A DNA stretch of 64,000 nt from Chloroflexota bacterium (GTDB taxonomy: Bacteria; Chloroflexota; Anaerolineae; B4-G1), in the NCBI GenBank assembly GCA_012514315.1, contig JAAZAN010000120.1:1-64000 (forward strand), in the 5' to 3' direction. Below, piece by piece: positions 1-8,465 of the stretch (positions are counted from its first letter, which is position 1; every line of letters starts with the position of its first letter). The notes beneath the pieces are model-generated. The model was given only the letters and a program-made list of their open reading frames with translations, was not told the origin of the DNA and searched no databases. A program made the translations under genes and the position numbers.

Positions 1-392
1 AGCAGGAAGAACGCTACGAGCGCAAGCGCTGGCGAACGTAAGGCCAGCAGTGAGGCGGGAACCAGCAACACGACAGGAAGCCGCTCCGTGAAGAGACCGA
101 TATTGACCACCATGTACTTCTTGCGAGGCAGCCGCTCGACCACGTTCGCTGTGAATAGTTGCGGCAGAAACCAACCCGCCGATGAGATGGTGGAGAGGAG
201 TCCAATGAGTAGTGTACTGTCAGTCAAGTTGTTGACATACAGGGCAAGGACCGTTGAGGGCGCCAGAAAGCCGGATCCAAACCAGAAGAACACGCCGTCC
301 AGCACGTTCGCAACGGCGTTGAAGCGGAAATGCCGCTCAACTTCAGCGTCGACATCCAGTTGGTGAGAGGCGTTCGCTGCGGTCTGTTCCAT
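1..392 (-). CDS. MFS transporter, N-terminal part (cut by window edge)
   Basis: Reading the minus strand from an ATG at 392 gives 130 codons that run off the left edge, so only the N-terminus is visible. The product is a membrane protein of the major facilitator type: after a charged cytoplasmic tail of about 25 residues come hydrophobic segments (VFFWFGSGFLAPSTVLALYV, LLIGLLSTISSAGWFLPQLF), then a basic loop (ERLPRKKY) typical of the loop between helices 2 and 3, then another hydrophobic run. A GGAGGGTGGGAG stretch precedes the start. The substrate cannot be told. It is one of three MFS-type proteins in the first 10 kb and shares its direction with the yjjX/MFS pair to its right, 131 bp away. 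Confidence 0.8.
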   Translation of the reverse strand, partial: MEQTAANASHQLDVDAEVERHFRFNAVANVLDGVFFWFGSGFLAPSTVLALYVNNLTDSTLLIGLLSTISSAGWFLPQLFTANVVERLPRKKYMVVNIGLFTERLPVVLLVPASLLALRSPALALVAFFL

Positions 393-523
393 CACATGAA
401 TCTCCCACCCTCCTGACCGGGAGATGCGGACCTCCCGGTAGTCAGTCCTTTGACGCTACGCTGGTCCCACCTGCGACCTGAGTGCGTTTCCTCAGGCTGG
501 CTGACAAACGATCTGATGCAGTC

Positions 524-1051
524 CTAGGCCTCGTACAGCTCCGGCGTCAGGAATCGGGCAAGCGCGAGTTCGAGCAGATGCTCGTATGCCCGCTGTCGAT
601 CGAGCAGCCCCCCGGTCAATAGACCTATGGCGCCCGCCCCACGTTTTGTGTCGCGCTGCCGCGTCAGTCGATCCATCGCGACGCCCAGTTCATCCCCATG
701 GTAGATCGCCGCCGCAACTGATTCCGGGAGCAACAAGTTCTCACCCCCTGCGATGCCGACCACACCGTCGCGGCGTGTTACGACGCACCAGGCGCAGGTA
801 AATGAGCGATCAGATACCTCGATGATGCCGCCCTCAAAACCGATGCCAAGTTCGGCGTGAGCAGCGTGGAGTGCGGCACGAGACCGTCCCACTGCGCCAC
901 AGAGCGTCTCCTCGTTTCCATAGGGCTGATCTGACACGCCGCTCATCACACGAACTGCCTCCACGTCGATTTGCTCCCCGTAGACACGCCACAGAACCGA
1001 GCGGGCAGCTGCTATCTTCACCGGGTTTTCGGAACCGACCGCGATCTTCAC
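524..1051 (-). CDS. yjjX: Inosine/xanthosine triphosphatase (YjjX/DUF84 family)
   Basis: This 175-residue protein matches the YjjX/DUF84 family in length (about 170 residues) and in its opening KIAVGSENPVKIAAARSVL, the phosphate-binding N-terminus of ITPase-like enzymes, followed by NEETLCGAVGRSRAA and GIGFEGGIIE. Family members hydrolyse non-canonical nucleotides such as ITP and XTP and keep deaminated purines out of nucleic acids. The start is a GTG whose four bases GTGA overlap the stop of the upstream MFS gene (1048-1051), so the two are translationally coupled. It is presumably cytoplasmic and transcribed from the promoter before the MFS gene. Confidence 0.85.
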   Translation of the reverse strand: MKIAVGSENPVKIAAARSVLWRVYGEQIDVEAVRVMSGVSDQPYGNEETLCGAVGRSRAALHAAHAELGIGFEGGIIEVSDRSFTCAWCVVTRRDGVVGIAGGENLLLPESVAAAIYHGDELGVAMDRLTRQRDTKRGAGAIGLLTGGLLDRQRAYEHLLELALARFLTPELYEA

Positions 1052-2304
1052 CGTGCGTCGCTCTCAGCAGCTGACGCGCTGACAGGGCCGATCATACCAG
1101 TCTCGCTGACACGTGGCATCCGAAACAGGGCCAGTACTGCGCCAATTGCTGCAACATTGAGCGCCGCCGCGGCAAGGAATGGGAGTCCGGCGGCCACCTC
1201 TACCAGAATCCCTCCCAATAGCGACCCGGTGATCATCGCCAGGTTCCAGAGCACGTGAAGCATACCCAGCACCCTCCCACGCTCCTCCGATGAGCTGGTG
1301 TCAGCCACAAGGCATATCATCAGCGTCGACAGTGACCACGCCGCCATCGTCGCGGTGACCCCAAAGGTGAAGAAGCTCCACAGGCGGTCGGCGAACACCG
1401 CCATCCCCAGGCACGACCCGACCAGCACTCCAAGTGCGACGATCGTGGGGGCTTTCCGCCCCCATCGATCAGCAGCGCGTCCCACAGCGAACTGTGAGAG
1501 CGCTGCAAGGACCTGGCTGGTTGCGGCGAACCAGGCAATGGTCGTTTTGCTAGACGCCAGGCGGTTGATCAACAGTGGGATCAGGACGCCGGCCATTCCC
1601 CAGTAGCAGGTTGGCAGGAAGCGCAAGAGTCCAAGGAGCGCGATCGGTGGGCGACGGATGATCGTCCGATAGCTCAGTAGCGTCTGTCCCAGATGGCGAG
1701 TCTGATTCGATCGCCCAGACCGCACAGAGGATAGGGCCACGGCCGCTCCGCAGGTCGTGGCTACTGCGAGTGTCACCAGAACGGCACCGAGGGTCCCGAA
1801 CCCCCGGCGGTCCAGAACCACGCCCAGCATGGGGCTTGCCAACGCGCCTCCAATGGTGATGCCCCAGTTGTAGAGCGCCGAGAATGTGCCAAGCCGCCGA
1901 GGACTGGCGGCCTCCATCAAGTAGGCCATACCACCGAGCGTGTGCATTCCCATGGCCAACCCGCTGCACGCCCATAGCACTGCCACGAGCCATGGCTCCC
2001 CTATCAGGAACGTCAGGCTTCCCAGCCCGTAGCCCAGAAGACCGACGAGCAGTGTCCGCTTGGGTCCTAGAACATCGCAGAGTGAACCGCCAATCAGCGC
2101 GGAGATCATTCCCGCAACCTGCTGGGTGGCGACGAGCGATGAAACGAAGACGGTGGCGTATCCGAGCCGTTCTGAGACAAAGACGGGAAAGAACGATCGA
2201 TTGGCGGTCAGTGCAATGCCGATCAGCAGCTGGACAATCAACAGGGGCAGCACGGGTCCCCAGCGACCCTCCGGCGCGACTCGACGGTGCTGCAGCGCGG
2301 CCAT
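1048..2304 (-). CDS. MFS transporter
   Basis: A 418-residue polytopic membrane protein with about twelve hydrophobic segments in two halves. The loop GGSLCDVLGPKRTLLVG corresponds to the MFS signature between helices 2 and 3 (G-x3-D-x2-G-x-[RK]), and the second half repeats it as GRAADRWGRKAPTIVA, the usual pattern for a 12-helix MFS carrier. The substrate is not recognisable; the overall look resembles drug/metabolite-proton antiporters. The ATG has AGGAGG just upstream and the gene overlaps yjjX by four bases, so they form a two-gene operon behind a promoter at 2381-2408 and a leader containing an inverted repeat. Confidence 0.85.
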   Translation of the reverse strand: MAALQHRRVAPEGRWGPVLPLLIVQLLIGIALTANRSFFPVFVSERLGYATVFVSSLVATQQVAGMISALIGGSLCDVLGPKRTLLVGLLGYGLGSLTFLIGEPWLVAVLWACSGLAMGMHTLGGMAYLMEAASPRRLGTFSALYNWGITIGGALASPMLGVVLDRRGFGTLGAVLVTLAVATTCGAAVALSSVRSGRSNQTRHLGQTLLSYRTIIRRPPIALLGLLRFLPTCYWGMAGVLIPLLINRLASSKTTIAWFAATSQVLAALSQFAVGRAADRWGRKAPTIVALGVLVGSCLGMAVFADRLWSFFTFGVTATMAAWSLSTLMICLVADTSSSEERGRVLGMLHVLWNLAMITGSLLGGILVEVAAGLPFLAAAALNVAAIGAVLALFRMPRVSETGMIGPVSASAAESDAR

Positions 2305-2324
2305 AGACCTCCTCTATACACGCA

Positions 2325-2363
2325 AACCTTGCGGGAAGCCAGATGGTGACCTCTCGCAAGGTT
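2325..2363 (-). promoter_or_regulatory. Inverted repeat in leader of MFS-yjjX operon
   Basis: AACCTTGCG (2325-2333) and CGCAAGGTT (2355-2363) are perfect 9-bp arms separated by 21 bp, between the promoter and the MFS start codon. It could be an mRNA hairpin or a split operator; the sequence does not tell which. Confidence 0.4.
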
Positions 2364-2380
2364 CGCCAGTATTGACTGCG

Positions 2381-2408
2381 ATTGTAGCACAGGGTCGCGC
2401 ATCTGCAA
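2381..2408 (-). promoter_or_regulatory. Promoter of MFS-yjjX operon
   Basis: On the minus strand TTGCAG (2408-2403) and TACAAT (2386-2381) are separated by 16 bp, a good match to the housekeeping sigma consensus, about 80 bp upstream of the MFS start. Confidence 0.55.
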
Positions 2409-2498
2409 CTTCGCAGCGGGCCTCTTGACCAGACGAAGCGATGTCACCGCTGTGAGGTTTGCATTCTGGCTTGTCTCTCGACGGTCTCCACACGAACG

Positions 2499-2527
2499 TT
2501 GCCGCTCGGCGACAACCGGGGTATACT
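2499..2527 (+). promoter_or_regulatory. Promoter of GNAT-SDR pair
   Basis: TTGCCG (2499-2504) and TATACT (2522-2527) with a 17-bp spacer lie 46 bp upstream of the acetyltransferase ATG. Confidence 0.55.
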
Positions 2528-2573
2528 CTCGCGTTAGTAACAAGCTTTCTTGTGCTGCGGCCGGAGGAGCCTG

Positions 2574-3080
2574 ATGGCCATTGATATTGAACCTGCCGCC
2601 CTGGAGGACGCCGAAAGTATACTGGCACTGCAGAAGCTCGCTTTTGCGCACGAGGGCCGCGTCTATGATGATCATTTGCTTCCACCCCTGCGGCAGACGC
2701 TGGCCGAGATTGAGGACGAGTTCACCCGACGCGTGTTCCTCAAGGCGGTTGTTGGCGGGCGCATTGTCGGATCTGTACGCGCGCATGTCGAGGACGGCGT
2801 CTGCCACATCGGCCGGCTCGTGGTCAATCCGGACCATTGGGGTCAGCACATCGGAACACAGCTCATGCACGCGATTGAGCATTGCTTCGCGGGAGTGCAG
2901 TGGTACGAGATCTTCACGGGGCACCTCAGCGAGCGAGCCTTGCGGCTGTACGAAAGATTGGGATACGCTGAGTGTGACAGGCGGCCTGCGTCGGACCGCC
3001 TGACAATCATATACCTGCGGAAACGCGCCTCCCGTGGCCAGGAGCACGCGGGTCGCGGGATTCCGCCCAGTATCGGCTGA
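2574..3080 (+). CDS. GNAT-family N-acetyltransferase
   Basis: A 168-residue single-domain protein of the GNAT fold. The central IGRLVVNPDHWGQHIGTQLM is the acetyl-CoA-binding motif A (V-x-P-x3-G-x2-I-G), and ERALRLYERLGYAECDRR near the C-terminus is the usual motif B region with the Tyr that protonates the thiolate. Such enzymes move an acetyl group from acetyl-CoA to an amine; the acceptor is unknown. The ATG at 2574 follows GGAGGAG and is preferred to an in-frame start 24 bp earlier that lacks a ribosome-binding site. A short-chain dehydrogenase follows after 24 bp, so the two probably share a transcript. Confidence 0.85.
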   Translation: MAIDIEPAALEDAESILALQKLAFAHEGRVYDDHLLPPLRQTLAEIEDEFTRRVFLKAVVGGRIVGSVRAHVEDGVCHIGRLVVNPDHWGQHIGTQLMHAIEHCFAGVQWYEIFTGHLSERALRLYERLGYAECDRRPASDRLTIIYLRKRASRGQEHAGRGIPPSIG

Positions 3081-3104
3081 CTTTACCTACACAAGGAGGC
3101 CTAT

Positions 3105-3857
3105 GTGAACGACAAGACGATGACTGGGCTTGTGGCAGTCGTTACCGGAGCAGGTGGTGGAATTGGCTCAGCGATCTGCCGTCACCTGGCACAGGCTGGC
3201 GCCAGCGTGGTGCTGACGTATCACGCGAGCGAAACAGCAACGCGCGATGTGATGAATAGCCTGCCTGGCGATGGCCATACGCTGGCGCGTGTCTCGGTCG
3301 AGGACACCGGCTCGCTTGTTGACTTGACGGCGCTGGTGTCAGAACGGTACGGCAAAGTGGACTTGCTCGTGAACAATGCAGGGATCACGCGCTTCGTGCC
3401 GCATGATGATCTGGACGCCCTGGATGATGAGCTGATCGACAGGATCTTCCGAGTGAACTGGCGTGGCGCGTTTGCGGCCATTCGGGCGTTCAGAGCCCTG
3501 CTTGCCCGTGACGGTGGCGGTTTGGTGGTCAACATCTCGTCCACGGGCGGTATCTCCGGGATCGGCAGCAATGTCGCCTACTGCGCGTCAAAGGCGGCTA
3601 TGAACGTGATGACAAAGTCGCTTGCCAGAGCATTGGCGCCGGATATCCGCGTTCTCGCGATCGCGCCAGCACTTGTCGAGGGCGCTTATGCAGCCAGCTT
3701 CGACCCGGAGTGGCGCCGGGCGCAACTGGAGCAGGCGCCCATGGGCCGACTCGTAACGGCCGAAGACGTGGCCAACGCCGTCCTGGCCGCTACAAGCCTG
3801 CTCACATTCTCGACCGGCAGCGTGATCGTCGTCGACGGCGGCCGATTGCTGAACTAA
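3105..3857 (+). CDS. Short-chain dehydrogenase/reductase (FabG-like)
   Basis: A 250-residue classical SDR. The NAD(P)-binding motif is VVTGAGGGIGSAI near residue 13, followed by NNAGITRF, the catalytic Ser in VNISSTGG and the YCASKAA motif that supplies catalytic Tyr and Lys. The C-terminus ends TGSVIVVDGGRLL, the usual substrate-loop and dimer end of FabG-type 3-oxoacyl or sugar/polyol dehydrogenases. The start is GTG at 3105, since the ATG overlapping it is at once followed by a stop; AAGGAGG lies 6 bp upstream. The precise substrate is unknown. It is 24 bp downstream of the GNAT gene and converges on the FG-GAP gene with only 13 bp between stops. Confidence 0.9.
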   Translation: MNDKTMTGLVAVVTGAGGGIGSAICRHLAQAGASVVLTYHASETATRDVMNSLPGDGHTLARVSVEDTGSLVDLTALVSERYGKVDLLVNNAGITRFVPHDDLDALDDELIDRIFRVNWRGAFAAIRAFRALLARDGGGLVVNISSTGGISGIGSNVAYCASKAAMNVMTKSLARALAPDIRVLAIAPALVEGAYAASFDPEWRRAQLEQAPMGRLVTAEDVANAVLAATSLLTFSTGSVIVVDGGRLLN

Positions 3858-3870
3858 CGCGCGGTCCTGG

Positions 3871-4998
3871 TTAGGGTCGGGAGACGTTCTCGAGGAACAC
3901 GACGAACATACTGCCGCCCAACGCATTGCTCGGCGCAGCCCGCCAAGGCTTGGCAATGATGTCGGGCAGCCCGTTCCCCGTCACGTCACCCACCACCGCC
4001 GCGTGCCCACCCAGGTTGGCATCCAGGATCACGTGCTCTCGCCACTCCTGACCCCGCCCGTCGACGTTCTCCCAGATGTACCAGCGTGGAGGTGCATCAC
4101 CGCCCACAGCCTCCATCTCGCAACTGAACACATCAAGATCGTCGTCACCGTCGAGATCACCGACGTACAGGCTGTGGTATGCGCCGCGCCGCGCATCATC
4201 GCTTCGGTTGTAGATCTCGTGGCGCTCCCATCGCAGGCCCGTGCCATCGAGGTTCTCCATCCACCATATCTTCCCGCCCGGAATCTCGGCATCTGTGAAG
4301 ACGATGTCGTGGTACCCGTTTCCGTTCATATCGGATACGACGCTGTAGGTCGCGTCGAACGCGAAGTAGGGCTGAAAATCGGGTGGGGGAGGCGTGTTGG
4401 GGCCGATGGGATGCTCAACCCAGCGCGTACCATCGCCCGCAGCATTCTCAAACCAGACGTTCGTGCGCACTACATCAAGGTGACCGTTTCCGTTGATGTC
4501 TCCCACCGATACCCCGGCGTGGACTGCAGGACCAATCTCACAGCAGGGCCATGGCTGTGTTGGATCCTCTGGGATCTTGTACCATCGCAGGCTGTTCTGA
4601 TCGGACATGGTGATCACTTCTAGATGCCCGTCTCCATCGACGTCTGCACTGCACACATCGTGCACGCCAGTCAGGTCTACGTCAAATGCAAAGCGCTCAA
4701 ATGTCTTGTCTGGACAGCGCGAGTTCCGGTACCAGGCCCCTCCCGTCACGAAGTCAGGGAAACCATCACGGTCAACGTCGAGGACACACCCGCCTACGTC
4801 TGATGGTGAGTCAAGCCCTAGCAGATGGCGAGACCACACTCCTTCACCGTCATAGGAGTACCAGTAGATCTCGGCATACTGCCGGCCAAGTATGTACTCA
4901 AGACGTCCGTCCCCGTCCAGATCCGCCAGTGCAGTCTGCGCGTAATTGCCCTCAGGCAGACCCAGATCCATCACGTGTGCTGCAAACCGGAGGTTCAT
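3871..4998 (-). CDS. FG-GAP/VCBS repeat protein, probable seven-bladed propeller
   Basis: A 375-residue protein made almost wholly of about 50-residue repeats, each with an aspartate-rich loop of the calcium-binding type: DLDGDGRLE, DVDRDGFPD, DVDGDGHLE, DINGNGHLD, DMNGNGYHD, DLDGDDDLD and DVTGNGLPD. Seven such loops fit a seven-bladed beta-propeller of the integrin-alpha FG-GAP kind. Each blade also has a Trp/Tyr-rich strand (IYWYSYDG, GGAWYRN, LRWYKIPE, IWWMENLDG, WYIWENVDG). I chose ATG 4998, which has AGAGGAG 8 bp upstream, over in-frame starts at 5046 and 5070. No signal peptide is evident with any start, which is odd for a family that is mostly extracytoplasmic. The binding partner is unknown. 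Confidence 0.8.
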   Translation of the reverse strand: MNLRFAAHVMDLGLPEGNYAQTALADLDGDGRLEYILGRQYAEIYWYSYDGEGVWSRHLLGLDSPSDVGGCVLDVDRDGFPDFVTGGAWYRNSRCPDKTFERFAFDVDLTGVHDVCSADVDGDGHLEVITMSDQNSLRWYKIPEDPTQPWPCCEIGPAVHAGVSVGDINGNGHLDVVRTNVWFENAAGDGTRWVEHPIGPNTPPPPDFQPYFAFDATYSVVSDMNGNGYHDIVFTDAEIPGGKIWWMENLDGTGLRWERHEIYNRSDDARRGAYHSLYVGDLDGDDDLDVFSCEMEAVGGDAPPRWYIWENVDGRGQEWREHVILDANLGGHAAVVGDVTGNGLPDIIAKPWRAAPSNALGGSMFVVFLENVSRP

Positions 4999-5078
4999 GC
5001 GATAAGTCTCCTCTAGGGCCCAACTGTCTACACGATCCTGCCTCATCGAAATACCACCGTGTGGCGCCACCTCGCTCT

Positions 5079-5107
5079 AGAATGACACAGAGTTGGCTTC
5101 TTGTCAA
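5079..5107 (-). promoter_or_regulatory. Promoter of FG-GAP gene
   Basis: Minus-strand TTGACA (5107-5102) and CATTCT (5084-5079) with a 17-bp spacer, 80 bp upstream of the start at 4998. The -35 is perfect and the -10 is weaker. Confidence 0.5.
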
Positions 5108-5229
5108 GGCTCGGACTCCTCACACCGTCGCCTACGACATCGCGGCCCCTAACTCGCCACGAGGGCTGGAGGCAACCTGGAAGCGGCCATTGGATCTGGG
5201 TCAAGGAGTGTGCCGTTGTACATCCTTGG

Positions 5230-5258
5230 TTGCTCGTTGATCCGAACCGTGCTAGACT
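5230..5258 (+). promoter_or_regulatory. Promoter of DUF697 GTPase gene
   Basis: TTGCTC (5230-5235) and TAGACT (5253-5258) are 17 bp apart and lie 31 bp before the ATG at 5290. Confidence 0.5.
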
Positions 5259-5289
5259 CATCGAACACTCATCACAAGGAAGGGTACCT

Positions 5290-6309
5290 ATGCCATCGCT
5301 GCCGACAGGGTTGGCGGATCTCCGCAGTCTGCTTCAGGCGCTTGACTGGGATGCATTGTCCCTGCGCGTTGAGGAGGAAGCTCACACGCGGCTGGCAATC
5401 GTTGGCCCCGTGAATTCGGGCAAGTCGACATTGTTCAACCTCATCAAAGGGCGCAAAGTATCGGCCGTAACCGCTGTACCAGGGACGACCAAGGGACTTG
5501 TGACAGAGGCGGTCGGCCCGTTTGTTCTCATTGACACACCCGGATTTGGTGAGGTTGGCGGTGTGGACCGTGCGGCTATGGCCCGCGCGGCGGCCGAAGA
5601 GGCGGACGTCGCTGTGCTGGTGCTGGATGGCGCGGCCGGCCTTCATCAGTTGGACTTCGAGCTCTATGAGGCCCTGCGGGCGGCGAAAGTGCCGCTGGTA
5701 GTGGCGCTGAACAAGATCGACTTGATCAAGCGCGACCTGTCCGCCGTCGTCGCTGACGTCGAGCACAAGCTGGGCGCACCGGTCATACCCATCTCAGCAC
5801 GGACCGGCGCAGGCGTCGCCGAAGGATTGATCCCTGCAATTGTTCAGGCCCATCCGTGGGTTGGCATTGCGCTTGGACGGGCGCTGCCGGCCTATCGTCA
5901 TCAGGTGAGCGACAGGGTGGTCCGGAGCGCCGCGATCCTGAATGCGTTGATCGCGGCTACGCCGGTGCCGGTACTCGATATCCCACTGCTATTGGCATCG
6001 CAGGTGCGTCTGGTCTTGCGCATTGCCGCCATCCACGGTGAATCGATGAGCGTGGGTCACGCACGGGAGTTGCTCACAGCGATGGCGGGCGGTGTGGGGG
6101 TGCGCTACCTTGCTGGCGCTCTGGCCAAGCTGGTACCCGGACTGGGTTGGGTCGTCTCCGCCGTTGTGAACGGGCTCGGTACGTGGGCAATCGGACGTGT
6201 CGCCGTGGCGTACTTCTCAGGTGGGAAACAACTCACGCCGGCGCAACTTCGAGAGCGCTATGCACGGCTGCGTCGTCACCCTCGCGGAGCACAGGAGCGC
6301 AAAGGTTGA
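5290..6309 (+). CDS. Era-like GTPase with C-terminal DUF697 domain
   Basis: A 339-residue protein. Residues about 35-190 form a TrmE-Era-EngA-type G domain: the P-loop is IVGPVNSGKSTLFN, switch I has the Thr in PGTTKG, G3 is DTPGFGE, G4 is NKID and G5 is ISART. The C-terminal 130 residues are helical and hydrophobic (ILNALIAATPVPVLDIPLLL, LAKLVPGLGWVVSAVVN) and resemble DUF697/YcjF-type membrane-interacting regions. The role is probably a membrane-associated GTPase; no specific function is known to me. ATG 5290 follows AAGGAAGG; the longer in-frame reading from 5101 crosses the promoter and is rejected. Confidence 0.8.
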   Translation: MPSLPTGLADLRSLLQALDWDALSLRVEEEAHTRLAIVGPVNSGKSTLFNLIKGRKVSAVTAVPGTTKGLVTEAVGPFVLIDTPGFGEVGGVDRAAMARAAAEEADVAVLVLDGAAGLHQLDFELYEALRAAKVPLVVALNKIDLIKRDLSAVVADVEHKLGAPVIPISARTGAGVAEGLIPAIVQAHPWVGIALGRALPAYRHQVSDRVVRSAAILNALIAATPVPVLDIPLLLASQVRLVLRIAAIHGESMSVGHARELLTAMAGGVGVRYLAGALAKLVPGLGWVVSAVVNGLGTWAIGRVAVAYFSGGKQLTPAQLRERYARLRRHPRGAQERKG

Positions 6310-6480
6310 CCGTTCGGGCACACGGTATGGCCGGCTGTGATATCGGCGATGCCACGAATGTCGCCAGAACCAAGCCGCCGCACCGCGCCAGAGCGGAGGT
6401 TCCCCCGACGCCAGGCAGATGACCGCATGCCAGTGCACCATCGGGAGTGTCAGAGAGCCGGGCGTTCGCGACGCGCCGCG

Positions 6481-6509
6481 TTGGGACCGGAATGAGTCTG
6501 TGATATACT
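6481..6509 (+). promoter_or_regulatory. Promoter of zinc alcohol dehydrogenase gene
   Basis: TTGGGA (6481-6486) and TATACT (6504-6509) with a 17-bp spacer, 70 bp upstream of the ATG at 6580. The rest of the gap 6310-6579 shows nothing recognisable. Confidence 0.5.
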
Positions 6510-6579
6510 ACGTGTCAGTATGGACAATGACGTGGGCTCATGCCCAGACCCCTTCTAGTAGAGAGACGGAGTAGACGAG

Positions 6580-7599
6580 ATGAAACAAGCCATCATGACA
6601 TCACCAGGTGAAATTGAGTTTCGGGATATCCCGGGGCCAACACCGGGCGCCGGCGAAGTATTGCTGCGCGTCCAGCGCATCGGAATATGTGGCTCCGACG
6701 TGCACGTGTATCACGGGAAGCATCCATACACGAGTTATCCGGTAGTGCAGGGGCACGAGTACTCGGCCCTGATTGAGGCCGTGGGGCCCGGCGTCAAGGG
6801 CCTAGTGGTAGGCCAGAAGGTGACCAGTATGCCGCAGATTGTGTGTGGGCAGTGCGCTCCCTGCTTGCGGGGCGACTACCACATTTGTGACGACTTGAAG
6901 GTAGAGGGGTTCCAGGCGCCAGGGTGTGCACAGGAGTTGTGGGTTACCCAGGCCGATCGCGTGGTCGCTGTACCCGACGGGTTCAGTTTCGAGCAGACTG
7001 CGATGGTTGAGCCTGTGGCTGTAGCGGCGCACGCAGTGAGACGGTGCCGCGACGTGGCTGGCCACAACGTGTCTGTGCTCGGCGCTGGTACAATTGGCAA
7101 TCTCGTGGCCCAGGTGGCGCAGGCGGAAGGCGCTACGGTCTTGAGTGTAGATCTGAGCGACTTCCGTTTGGACGTCGCGCAGCGGTGCGGTATTCGGAAC
7201 ACGTCGAGCGGTCGCACCGAATCCTTGGCGGAGGCGAGTGCGCGAGTATTCGGCGAAGTGGGGTTCGATGTGGCCTGGGAATGTGTCGGCGTCGAGCCAA
7301 CCATCACAGCAATTGTGGATTGCATCGCCAAAGGGGGCGCCATCGTCGTTGTAGGGGTCTTCGCTGAGAAGCCGCGGGTCGATCTGGGTCTGGTGCAGGA
7401 CCGGGAGCTGAACATCCACGGCACACTGATGTATCAGCGTGCCGACTACGAGCGAGCCATCGAGCTTATCGCAGAAGGCGGCGTCACACTTGAGCCGCTC
7501 ATGTCCGAGCATTTCGCCTTCGACGACTACGCTGATGCGTATCGCTTCATTGATGAGCAAGGCGCCAGCGCGATGAAAGTGTTCATCGATGTGGCATAG
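6580..7599 (+). CDS. Zinc-dependent alcohol/polyol dehydrogenase (MDR family)
   Basis: A 339-residue medium-chain dehydrogenase of the sorbitol/threonine dehydrogenase type. The catalytic zinc ligands are Cys in GICGSDVH and His-Glu in GHEYSA; the structural-zinc loop has its four cysteines in CGQCAPCLRGDYHIC. The Rossmann motif VLGAGTIGNLVAQVA follows, and VLSVDLSDFR carries the Asp after the second beta strand that usually selects NAD over NADP. It should oxidise a secondary alcohol of a sugar or polyol; the substrate is not determined. The ATG at 6580 is 13 bp after a GAGAGACGGAG region. The nitroreductase gene follows 84 bp on. Confidence 0.88.
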   Translation: MKQAIMTSPGEIEFRDIPGPTPGAGEVLLRVQRIGICGSDVHVYHGKHPYTSYPVVQGHEYSALIEAVGPGVKGLVVGQKVTSMPQIVCGQCAPCLRGDYHICDDLKVEGFQAPGCAQELWVTQADRVVAVPDGFSFEQTAMVEPVAVAAHAVRRCRDVAGHNVSVLGAGTIGNLVAQVAQAEGATVLSVDLSDFRLDVAQRCGIRNTSSGRTESLAEASARVFGEVGFDVAWECVGVEPTITAIVDCIAKGGAIVVVGVFAEKPRVDLGLVQDRELNIHGTLMYQRADYERAIELIAEGGVTLEPLMSEHFAFDDYADAYRFIDEQGASAMKVFIDVA

Positions 7600-7683
7600 A
7601 GTCTGCGGGCAACAAGCACCACAGTGCTGACGCAGGAGGGCTGCCGCCGCGATCAGGCCCTCCCAGCAGTAGTTGCGCCTATA

Positions 7684-8376
7684 ATGAGTGAGACGAATCG
7701 GTGGATGCGGTGCACAATAGCCGGGCTGGCAGTCGCTCTGGCTATCTATCACGTCGGCTGCAGTCCTCGGCCGAGTCCGCTCGAAACCACTGGTGCAGTC
7801 ACGCCGCTGCCGAAACCGGTTCTGCAGGGCACGATGTCGGTGGAAGAGGCCCTCGCCCAACGACGGTCGGTGCGGTCGTTCATCGACCAGGAGCTGTCGG
7901 CCGAGGAGATCGGCCAGCTTCTCTGGGCGGCCCAGGGCGTGACCGATCCGCGGGGTCTACGCGCCGCACCGTCGGCGGGAGCACTCTACCCGATCGAGTT
8001 GTACGTGCTCACTCCTGAGGGTCTATATCACTACCGACCTGGCAGCCATTCGCTGGGTGCTGTGGTGGCTGGCGACCTACGTGAACCGTTGTGGCAAGCG
8101 GCTCTACAGCAAGATGCACTGCGCGATGCTCCGGCGGTCTTTGTGATCACTGCGGAGTATCAGCGGACCGCGGCCAAATACGGTGAACGGGCTGTCCGCT
8201 ATGTCCACATGGAGGCTGGCCACGCTGCACAGAATCTGCTCCTCCAAGCCGTCGCGTTGGGTCTTGGCGGCGTCCCGATTGGCGCTATGCGCGATGAACA
8301 GGTCCAACGAGCACTGTCGCTACCCAGGGAGCACGAACCTCTCTACCTGCTGCCTGTTGGGCGCCCTGCGCAATGA
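7684..8376 (+). CDS. Exported SagB-type nitroreductase-fold oxidoreductase (lipoprotein-like)
   Basis: A 230-residue protein of the SagB/ThcOx branch of the FMN nitroreductase family. Core motifs are EALAQRRSVRSFIDQELS (FMN phosphate contact), AAPSAGALYPIELYV, LYHYRPGSHSL and GHAAQNLLLQAVALGLGGVP, all in the usual order. Unusually it begins with a hydrophobic stretch ending in Cys (CTIAGLAVALAIYHVGCSP), so it is probably exported and may be lipidated, although His at -3 is a poor lipobox residue. The start could be ATG 7684 or ATG 7705; the second leaves a compact signal sequence. Related cytoplasmic enzymes oxidise azolines; here the substrate is unknown. Confidence 0.8.
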   Translation: MSETNRWMRCTIAGLAVALAIYHVGCSPRPSPLETTGAVTPLPKPVLQGTMSVEEALAQRRSVRSFIDQELSAEEIGQLLWAAQGVTDPRGLRAAPSAGALYPIELYVLTPEGLYHYRPGSHSLGAVVAGDLREPLWQAALQQDALRDAPAVFVITAEYQRTAAKYGERAVRYVHMEAGHAAQNLLLQAVALGLGGVPIGAMRDEQVQRALSLPREHEPLYLLPVGRPAQ

Positions 8377-8465
8377 GTCAACTCGACTCGTGCGGGTGAA
8401 GCAGTCTGAGTCGATCTCCCCAGCGGGCGCATCGCCCGCACTCTTCAGTGAGGGTTACGCACAAC

